In this document: in pieces, positions 55,884 to 64,000 of the stretch
How the letters are laid out: the number at the start of each line of letters is the position of its first letter
Numbering within the stretch: position 1 is the first letter of the stretch
From: Strongylocentrotus purpuratus
Taxonomy: Eukaryota > Echinodermata > Echinoidea > Camarodonta > Strongylocentrotidae
NCBI RefSeq assembly: GCF_000002235.5
Contig: NW_022145613.1
Span: 8,742,429 to 8,806,428 of the forward strand
Direction of reading: 5' to 3'
DNA: 64,000 nucleotides
Position numbers and translations under genes: made by a program
The notes under the pieces: generated by a model
Databases searched by the model: none
Told to the model about the DNA's origin: nothing
The model's input: only the letters and a program-made list of their open reading frames with translations

Positions 55884-55979
55884 ACTGAGCGACTTTTCAG
55901 CCGGCGCGATTTTCAAATTTTCGGGAGCAAAAAAAAAAAAGTTGGGCCCCTCCCCTAAGAAATCCTGGATCCGCGCCTG
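54491..55979. mobile_element. hAT-like element, 1.5 kb
   Basis: The ends CAGTGGCGGATCCGGGG and CCTGGATCCGCGCCTG are flanked by a perfect duplication ATTTATAC (54,483-54,490; 55,980-55,987). A second inverted pair 'GAATTTGCGATTCCCAA..CC' / 'GGTTTGGGAATCGCAAATTC' lies at 54,541-54,600 and 55,620-55,697. The right 280 bp hold the same 'CACTGAGCGACTTTTC' block as the element at 31,337. No transposase recognised. Confidence 0.8.
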
Positions 55980-55987
55980 ATTTATAC

Positions 55988-56480
55988 AGTGTGTCCCAGA
56001 AAAAAACGAACCGAGAAGTATCGATGTTTTATCATAACTTAATCACAGCCATTATTAATAAATGATACATATTTGGAAAGCTTAGAGTCTCCTCTTTCAG
56101 TTGATGCTACTCACGTGATGCATATTTCACGCATGAGTGATTAAAAGCAATTTGAAGAAAGGAAACCAAAAAGTAATTTGGCGGGCGGTATCTGAATTTC
56201 AAAGAAAAATTCATATTTCTAGAAAGTTGAGTTTCTGCTCTTTCATATGATACCTAAATCATGTATATGTATTTCATAAGTTGTATCAGATGTGTACCCT
56301 CTCTCTTCTTGACGGTTGGTTCAGATTTTTTCACCAAAGAATTTAAAATTAGTGTGTGTTTCTAATGACACATAATGCAAAAAGAAATTTATGATTATGT
56401 GATTTAATCAATCGGAACATGAGACACTGATTACTAGCTTTCATAAACCAAAATAATCAACGCAAAACAGACTTTAAGAA
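55988..56480. other. Unassigned repeat-like stretch
   Basis: It opens 'ACAGTGTGTCCCAGAAAAAA', a form common to inverted-repeat transposon ends, but no partner end was found. Non-coding. Confidence 0.35.
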
Positions 56481-57106
56481 CAAGTTTACATAGTAGGAAA
56501 ACGAGATTTATTTGACACCCCCCCCCCCCCCCGTTTAATATATGTTTCCAGTAAGAAGTAAGTGGATCCTAAGGAAGTCCTCACGTTCTTACCAGTTACC
56601 CCTCCCCTCCCCCTCCATCTTCGAGGTTTAACGGTCAGGTAACTTGCCCTTGGGTCGTTTCTCACGACCACTATCAAAAAGGCTATTACTAAATCAACTC
56701 AAGGGCAAATTGTATTGTATTGCCTATAGAAATCATGTTGATATTGCGTAGGTATAATGCTTAACTCCTCACAATTCAAAATATGATTTACAATGCGATT
56801 GAAATGTCAAGGTATTGATTTCTCGAAAGTTTTAGTGATCGTGATTAAATCTTCGTTAACAAAATCTCGACTCCTTTCTAGATAAGCATAACGTCACATG
56901 CATACTAACATTTTAGAGTATTATGCACAAAGATACAGATAAGTTATGTCATTTCAAGTCCTGTATATATAAGTTGAGCTATCAACAGGAAAATGACTTT
57001 AAGACACACACGGTAAATGATATCTATAAATCACATTAGAACTGGCATCAATGTATATTTAAATTTAATACTCAAAACAATTGTTTTTTTTCTTCAAATA
57101 CATTAC

Positions 57107-57141
57107 CCTTGTGCGGCATCCACAGGTAAATAATCAGCCAT
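57107..57141 (-). CDS. Candidate first coding exon of the - zinc transporter
   Basis: The context ACC-ATG opens a frame MADYLPVDAAQ that ends at AAGG|GTAATG in phase 2. Not supported by homology. An alternative donor after TTACCT would give phase 0, which would fit the reading frame of the next exon without a lesion, but GTGGAT is a weak donor. Confidence 0.3.
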
Positions 57142-57632
57142 GGTGGATACCTCCACACTGTATAACTAGTATGTTGAGTGAAGTCGCATTATGAATCGAA
57201 CTATGACACATTTATTAATAACGAAACAAGATCCAGGGCTAACTGCCAAATTGGAACCACAATTTGAAACTTGATCGTCACGTATTAATGAGGATTCCTG
57301 AATTAGACACCGGTTCTCAAGCCTCTACTGTTTAAAGTGTGAGATTCGATGTGCATGTATAGTACATATGGTTCGGTTTGGTTCATTATCAGACTCAATA
57401 GTTCAACTGCTCTTATACTATAACTATTACCACACTTAATGATATTCTAGTTCAAAAGAAGATTCCTTCATTTTACATAGAGATCTTGCAAACAAGAGAG
57501 CTCAGTGGGCCTTTTTTTTTGGGGGGGGGGGGGGGTGGGGGTATTTTACAACCATGGCCCTCTGTGGCATACTCCGGTGACATACCATAAGTACACAGAA
57601 GAAAAATGTGCCCCTCCCCTTTTAAACGGTTC

Positions 57633-57765
57633 AGTGTAAAAATATCTGAGGTTAAAAGTGCAGAGGTAAAAAATGGCAGAGTAAAAATTGCAGGGGAATA
57701 ACATGGCAGAGTATGATTGCCAGTGGTAACATTTTCAGCGGTAAAAATGCCAGAGGCACAATGTG
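57633..57765. repeat. 'GCAGAGGTAAAAATG' minisatellite
   Basis: Seven or eight degenerate units of 17-19 bp. Confidence 0.6.
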
Positions 57766-58521
57766 TATAAACTCTTTAGCCACTGCTAATTTAGTTAGCT
57801 AATGAGGTTGAATATATTATGAGTTTAATGTTAATTTGTTGCATGTCTGTTATATTTTGAGGCTAATATTACCAGTATTTTGAACAGTTTGACTTGAAAT
57901 GTAAAAAAATATGGGATTAAGAAATTGCCTTTATCTTGATTTCTTGAAAGTCCATCGATCGTGCCCACTCAAATTCCGTTTTTTTTTTTTGGGGGGGGGG
58001 AGCTTAAACACTGATAAAGGAATATTTATTTGGATGTATACGCCAATTAAAAATTAAGTAGAGAAGGGCTATAGCGTTCAGATATATATATATATATATA
58101 TAAGTTGCAAAATGTGAGCAACTCGTATGAAATACACAATACCCCCCCCCCCCCACCTCCCCTTAATCAACTTTGTCACTGTCGAGCAATATTGTCATCA
58201 TGCGATTCACTTGCCCATCTATTGATAGTATTATTAAGTATGGAGACAAACACGTCATACGACGAGAATCCATTTTTTGTTTCGCCTCGCAAGTTTGTTT
58301 TAATACCGCCATGAATAATTAATATCTCATCTCTTAATTGCACCCGTATTCCGTGCCATATAGCATGAGAGTAGACTGGCAGCATCCAACTCGTATAACG
58401 TATACAAAAAAGGCAGCACTTCGACTGACGTCTATTGTCTTTCCTGTCAAGGCTTGTTGATATAAATATGTAGACATGCGTGGAAGATGTATGATATTTA
58501 GATGCTGTATAGTAGACTTAA

Positions 58522-59002
58522 AGAGAAGATTGAGTTCTGGGAAGAGGTGAAATTATTTTGTGAGCGTTATCATTGTTATTATTATGCATTAGGCAAGTAT
58601 TGAATCCAATGACCGGGATAGTAGTATATCTGTAAAGCGCTTAGAGACACCGTAGATGCATATAAGCGCTATATAGAAGCGGATTATTATTATTATTATT
58701 ATGCAAGTGTGGAAAAACATATGACTAAAAATGTTCCCTAAAAAGCATGGCTCTTCATAATGCCCTAATATTCTAAATATGGCATGTAACATCATAAAAA
58801 TCGAGACGGCTTTTTATTATACATGTTCGTGTAGTCCCATATACATATTTCTGTCTACAGTGCTTGTAACTTTACCAAGACTGGGCCAAATTTCTTATCA
58901 TTTTGATGATTCCAGAACCTTGAAATAGACACCAATACTTATATGCTAGATCAGATGATCAACCTTTTCTGATCGATTCCACAACGTTTCTTTTACAAAT
59001 CG
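58522..59002. mobile_element. TTAA-type MITE, second copy, truncated
   Basis: It starts AGAGAAGATTGAGTTCTGG after TTAA (58,518-58,521) and follows the complement of the element at 851-1283 to 'CGATTCCACAACGTTTC', then loses the far terminus. A CR1/L2-like tail (58,585-58,707) is inserted, flanked by TTATTATTATGCA on both sides. Confidence 0.65.
58585..58707 (+). mobile_element. CR1/L2-like retroposon tail in MITE
   Basis: 'CTGTAAAGCGCTTAGAGACA', 'ATATAAGCGCTATATAGAAG', then (ATT)n. It is absent from the MITE copy in the NAPRT intron. Confidence 0.6.
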
Positions 59003-59959
59003 CTTTGTGGTGTTATTTAACCGCTATATGGCGGTTCCGTGCAACGTGTGTCATACGAGATATGCATTTCCCCACATATATCATTACAAAAAGGAATTTA
59101 TTCTCTTTATTGTCTTTTCATGGCGATTCAATAATGTTTCTATCTCGTATCACGAGCATTAGTCATAGTTATGTCAAGAGATTCCATATTCATGAATGAC
59201 ATATATGGGAAACATTCCACGAAATCATCCTACTCGCCTAATGGGGTGAGAAAAATTCTCGAGAAATCGTCATCTACGATGTCATATTTCCTAGACGCGA
59301 AAATACGGAGTAATATGTACATGAGATAACTAAGGTTTATAAGACAAAATGGAAGATAAAATATGAGGTTAATTAGACTCCGCCGGAAAGCAGAGTTGTA
59401 CAGATTCCCGTGGGTTTACGAAGAACTTGAGAAAATCCGAGTGAAGAAAATATTCAAAAATACGAAAGAAAGTGATGCTTGAATTTTTTACAATTATATC
59501 AGCATGCAAAATAATTAGGCAGCATTTTGTAATGGAATGGTTGAGGGGGAGAAATTCACAAAAGTTAAGACGACTTGCAAACAGACACAAATACTTCAAA
59601 AAGTAATATACAGTACACTGAAGGATATGCACACGTGGTCCTTGTTTTAACAAATCTTGACTTCCGTCTGTTTTTTACTGTTTTTCTTTTTTATAAGCGA
59701 CCATCCATACTGTCGCTTAATTGGTTTATTGATAAATAATGCAGGAATATGATACGGCGCATGCGCACTCATCTGTGAGACATATTATCAATACGTTCTG
59801 TAGTCGTATAAACATAAAATAAGGCATGCAAGTATAACTTACAAGAGATTTTACAGAGATATGTGCTTTTCGGTTGTCATTGTTATATCATAATATCTTT
59901 ATAATGTTATACATGTATAATTAGCATTATCGTATCATTATGATGTCATTATGTCCTAA

Positions 59960-60106
59960 ATGTATATGGATTTTTATTTTAACTGTTCTGTATAAACGTT
60001 ATGCTTTTTATGTAAATATGTTCATGTTTATTCAGGGCCCCATGGAAGACCACTTATTGGTGAATGGGCTTCCCTGACAAAAGGTTCGAAATAAATAAAT
60101 AAATAT
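59960..60106 (+). mobile_element. CR1-like LINE tail
   Basis: 'CAGGGCCCCATGGAAGACCA', 'TTGGTGAATGGGCTTCCCTG' and (AAAT)n. Same family as 46,250-46,370. Confidence 0.6.
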
Positions 60107-60153
60107 CGCAATAGAAGCAGTAATAGTACTACTAGTAGTATTAGTAGTAGTCA

Positions 60154-60196
60154 TGGTGGTGGTGGTGGTGGTGGTGGTGTGTGGTGGTGGTGGTGT
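60154..60196. repeat. (GGT)n microsatellite
   Basis: About 14 GGT units with one interruption. Confidence 0.9.
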
Positions 60197-60923
60197 AAGT
60201 ATTACCGGTATCATGCATTGTTTCGTTATAATTATCTGAGGGTCATAAGTATCGAATGCTCTAAGCTAAGCGACAAGTACAGCACCTGTGTATTTAGAAT
60301 AGTCCATTGACCTTTATTAGGGTATAGATGAAGTTGAATACTTTGATTGAGAATGTTCTCTACACAAGATTTCATTTTATGCAGGTAGATTAATCAGTGG
60401 CGCTGTGCAATTCTTTCTAACAGCATTGGCACACGTGGACTGCCACTTTGCCCGTTTATAGTAGACTACATAACTGGGTAAATTTTGTGACAAGATAAAA
60501 AAATTTAGATAAAAAATTGCCAGCATCAAACCGTCGTTGGGAAACAATTAACCCTTTATCGTGTTCATGCGATTCAGAAATATTAATGAATGATGAATTA
60601 AAATGGAGTCAATAAGTCATTTACTGTACGTTCACAATTAATCAAATGCGAATATTAGCATTAAAAAAATAATCGTATTGTCCTCGACTCTACAGCATCC
60701 TAATACTGCCGTAGATCTATTTTAATCTGTTTTTAATCTTATGAATTTAAACCTGACACATTATCATAGGCATGTAGGCTTACAAGATTTCCTGAACTTT
60801 CTGTTGATAGTCGTCGATTAAGAGCAGATTCTCCACACGTCTGAAATGGAAATATTTGGATTCCTATAGTACTACTTCAGCTACTACTGCAATTGCGGCA
60901 ACTGACACTATACTAATACCACT

Positions 60924-61100
60924 ACAGACAAACCTGCTTTAGTGACCACCTGTCTACAAAGACCACACTTTTTGTTTCCCACGAAAATGATTTCTCATTG
61001 AAACATGTACTATAGGCACCTGTCTACAAAGACCACCTGCCTATAACGACCACTTTTCTTGTCTCCCTTGGGTGGTCTTTATAGACAGGTTGCAATGTAC
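60924..61100. mobile_element. Foldback repeat with CACCTGTCTACAAAGACCAC
   Basis: 'GACCACCTGTCTACAAAGAC' occurs in direct form at 60,944 and in shorter form at about 61,018, and inverted as 'GGTGGTCTTTATAGACAGGT' at 61,071. The outer ends TACAGACAAACCTGC / GCAATGTA are partly inverted. Confidence 0.5.
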
Positions 61101-61234
61101 TATATTTTTACTATTACTACTACTTTTACTGATGCTATTACCACTACTTCTAAGAGTATTACATTTATTAGTAATTAAATACTTCTCTGGTTTATGAGTA
61201 ATTCCGATTTTGAAGCTTGTCATTTGAGCTTTCA

Positions 61235-61871
61235 AGGGCCTATCTCACTGAGCGGCGAATGCTTGCGAACGTAGCGAATTTGGGGTTTCGCCAGAGTTTG
61301 TAAAATGTTGTAAAAGGTTGCAAGAAAGATCGCAAACAGTTTTCTTTGTTGTAAACAGTTTTTCATGTCGCAAAGAAATTTTGAACATGTTCAAAATTTC
61401 TTTGCGAATTTATTTTTCCGCAAACAGTTGCAGGCGTTTGCAAAACAGTCGTTAGCGTTCGCAAAACAGTCGTAAGCCTTTGCAAACGGTTGTTAAACGG
61501 TTTTGCTCTTTGTTTTCGTCAGTTCTCTGTGTTTCGCCAAAGCTAGCGACCACGTTACCATATGGTTCCTTTATAAAATCGACCCATTGAGTGCCAGTAG
61601 TTAGCAAAAGGTCTCAAACGTTCACAAATAGTGGCAAAGGATTGGCAAATAGTTGCTAATCTTCGCAAGAGTTGTCGCTAACATTTGTTTACAGTCGCTA
61701 ATAGTCGCCAACTGCCTTTCGCAAACACTTTCGGAGACATTCGCTCAAATGTTGCTAATTGTCGCTAAACGTCACTTAATGTCGCTAATTTTCGCCAACA
61801 TTCGTCAGAAAAGTTGGCGAATCCCAATTCGCAACGTTCGCAAGCATTCGCTGCTCAGTGAGATAGGCCCT
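61235..61871. mobile_element. MITE with AGGGCCTATCTCACTGAGC ends
   Basis: Inverted ends of about 55-60 bp: AGGGCCTATCTCACTGAGCG and 'GCGAATGCTTGCGAACGT' at the left, their complements at the right. The interior is dominated by short GCAAAC / GTTGC / TCGCTAA motifs in both directions. 637 bp, no protein. Confidence 0.75.
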
Positions 61872-64000
61872 TTAGAGATCTTTTGATATCTTAGAATATT
61901 TTGATAGAAGACAAATACAAACATTCACATTCTCCGAACGTTGTCTTAAATCTTGTGGAAGATCCGGTTGATATTTATTTATTTATTTATTCATGATTTC
62001 TTTCAACAGGGCGTTATGTTTCATATTGAAACATGCCGTCGCGAGTCGTCAGAGGGCAATTCTATACTATAATAAAATCTTCTTCTATCACTTTGATTCT
62101 CATCTTCCTACGTATGTTATTTTTAACCGTTTTAATGTTCATAAAAACAGTTTTATGCTCTGGCAGTGATAAGCGCTATACTGCACTCTAAAAACTCAAA
62201 TGTTAAATCAACATTTGAAACGGACTGGTAATGACAAAATTTTCAAAATAGGAGATTAACACGATTCATTTTGACTTATCATGCGAGTTTTCAGATTTAT
62301 TAGACCCCAACGCTGTTATTATTGTCATTATTGTCATTATACCCATTTCCAGTATCGTTATACAAACGAACATCCCCGTCACCATCAATTTTTATTCCAC
62401 AAAATAATATTATTTTCATACAGAACAGTAATGGAAACAGATAAAAGCAAAAGCATCAGATTTTGAGTCAAAACCTTAATGTTGGTCTATCATCCTACTC
62501 ATCGTAAACATATTATTAAATCACACAACTTTTAAATCGGTAGGAGCATACACTTTAGAAATCCCTCTATTATGGGTAGCGGCGGCTATAATCGTTGGAT
62601 AATCTGATACAAAATTGAATTGACTGTTCCGAAACAATATTACTACTGTGTATAGTTATCTTTAGTTCCTCCCTCTTTTTTCTTTCCCCCTTTTCCCGTA
62701 TATTAATGAACAAATCACAATGATAATGTATAATGCAACGATAGTATGATAATATGGTCTCATAATTATAATGTATTTCCTACAGCCCGCGCAGGCGAAA
62801 GAACCCCTTTAAATCATTCACAGTATTGCCGGTATACTGGCTTACAATATGAATTAAAACAAACACACGCATAGATCAATGTATTTTGTACCCCCCCCCC
62901 CCCCCATCTAATGCTATTAGCTAATTAGTTTTTTACTCATAAGGCCGCATTATATACGACCGTCTATTACAGGAGAAAACAATGGTACCACTACAGAAGC
63001 GCCATCCGGAAGTATCTTCCAAATTCATTTCGGTGAGGTGATGGTATAATACGGATCTCTTAAAATTGAGGACAATCTTACTTTAAAAGTGGTGTCTTAA
63101 AGTACAGGCGGGAATATTCACTATTCTGTGGAGTTATTATTATTACTGAATGACTCTACTGAGAGTTGATCCCACTATTCTGAGCACGATTTTCCATTCC
63201 AAATTAAGTGATCATCAATATGCATGACTTTAAAAAAGGCCTAAATTAAACTTTTAAGGCTGTATAAAATGTTCCCATCCTAAAATAAAACCACTACTCT
63301 TTTAAAGGTTTTATGAAGCACCGTGTGAATCATTTAAATAGGTGCTAATCAACACCTTAAAGGAACAAATACGATGGTGCAACAAGTTTTTAGCAGACAT
63401 GTAACATTATGATTACTGTAGGTAGTGGTGGTGGTGGTGGTTATTTTACCTGACTGCTAAGAAAGCATAAAATGCTTGTAAGTAAGCAACCAACGGCCGA
63501 CGGCTTTAGGTCCTCTCCGAGGGACCTGGTAATGAGGATTAATGCTTTACTAAAGGGAACTAGCGCATCGCCTTGTTTCGAATAGACACACCCCGTTTCT
63601 AAAGCAAACATAGAAGTGATTGCATTCATAGGGTGTGTATGTTGGAAGAGGATGCTGAAACTTGCACAGGTTGAAAGATCATAGCTCTATGAGAATACTG
63701 AATTAGGCGGAGTATATAAACAAGCTTATTATATTCACGCTTTTCTGGTGACATGGGATTGGGGTGTAAAACGGTGTTCGCGCCCTTTGCCGGAAGAAAA
63801 ACTACGCTTTAGCGTAAAGTTGTTCCAAGCAGAAGAGCGCGAACGGAAAAAGTTCTTATATCTTTAAAAGTTTATAGTAATTTTTAATAATATTGAAGTT
63901 GGTGATTCTTGAAGAGGTATTTTTATCGTTGGGTAAAAGTTGAAAGATGTTTGTACTATGATTACCGTTCAGGAATATGCTGCAAAAAGGAGAATAATCT

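Larger units (their letters stand above)
42931..57141 (-). pseudogene. SLC30A2-like: Second SLC30A2/3/8-like zinc transporter copy, frame-damaged
   Basis: Exons (minus strand, 5' to 3'): candidate 57,107-57,141, then 53,979-54,168, 52,131-52,278, 51,313-51,466, 47,079-47,336, 46,008-46,112, 43,578-43,712 and 42,931-43,091. All donors and acceptors are canonical and intron positions equal those of the + copy. Lengths compared with the + copy: 190 vs 191, 148 vs 147, 154 vs 154, 258 vs 259, 105 vs 106, 135 vs 135 and 161 vs 161. So four exons are out by one base, each breaking the frame. HLLTD, the His loop and HIFGD are still readable. In the TM3 exon 8 of 52 residues differ from the + copy; in the last exon 3 of 53. 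Alternatives: sequence errors, or a recently inactivated duplicate. Not an RNA-derived copy, since introns are kept. Confidence 0.8.
57142..64000. other. Right-end region without recognised gene
   Basis: Apart from the transposon-like pieces and microsatellites listed separately (poly-G at 57,521 and 57,990, (AT)n at 58,082-58,102, GGT repeats at 60,154-60,196 and 63,427-63,442), no exon or RNA gene was recognised on either strand. Confidence 0.55.

Noticed and set aside
1-64000. Retrovirus, LTR element or Polinton
   Set aside because: No paired LTRs, primer-binding sites, capsid, protease, integrase or viral polymerase motifs were recognised.

Overview
This window looks like a piece of a marine deuterostome genome, most likely an echinoderm such as a sea urchin. 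The species is inference. The support is split genes with GT-AG introns, animal protein families, AT-rich spacer packed with short inverted-repeat transposons, CR1/L2-type LINE tails, tRNA-type SINEs, and many long (CT)n, poly-C and poly-G tracts. Only three genes are supported, and together they make up a few percent of the sequence.

Left end (535-3285, + strand): the last five coding exons of a nicotinate phosphoribosyltransferase gene (NAPRT). This is the entry enzyme of the nicotinic-acid route to NAD. All splice sites and phases fit, and a poly(A) signal lies about 165 bases after the stop.

3.3-27 kb: no recognisable host gene. The region holds a LINE reverse-transcriptase scrap, several inverted-repeat DNA transposons (TTAA-, TA- and 8-bp-duplicating types), and a set of locally duplicated non-coding blocks (about 14.4-16.6, 20.4-22.6, 22.6-23.5 and 25.9-26.4 kb). 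The block copies act as natural empty sites and show exactly where some transposons inserted.

27.0-57.1 kb: two SLC30A2/3/8-like zinc transporter genes, tail to tail. The + strand copy (27,032-36,805) is intact: seven coding exons, 381 residues, with HxxxD sites in TM2 and TM5 and a histidine-rich TM4-TM5 loop. The - strand copy (42,931-54,168, plus a candidate first exon at 57,107-57,141) keeps every splice junction, but four exons differ in length by one base from the + copy. It is either a young pseudogene or carries sequence errors. Intron 4 of the + copy holds an approximately 2.15-kb satellite of 25 units of 86 bp with a six-unit higher-order repeat and tRNA-promoter-like boxes. Introns of the - copy hold a SINE with a 7SL-like head split by a 1.6-kb DNA element, LINE fragments, palindromes and a 1.5-kb hAT element.

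57.2-64 kb: no gene recognised. It contains dispersed inverted-repeat elements, a LINE tail and microsatellites.

No retrovirus, LTR element, Polinton, CRISPR array or convincing functional tRNA/rRNA gene was recognised. The strongest second-look items are the 86-bp satellite, the five-member hAT-like family with poly-G/poly-C subtermini and 8-bp target duplications (seven junctions in all when side copies are counted), the nested TTAA elements with empty sites, the 7SL-like SINE, and the contrast between the intact and damaged zinc transporter copies.
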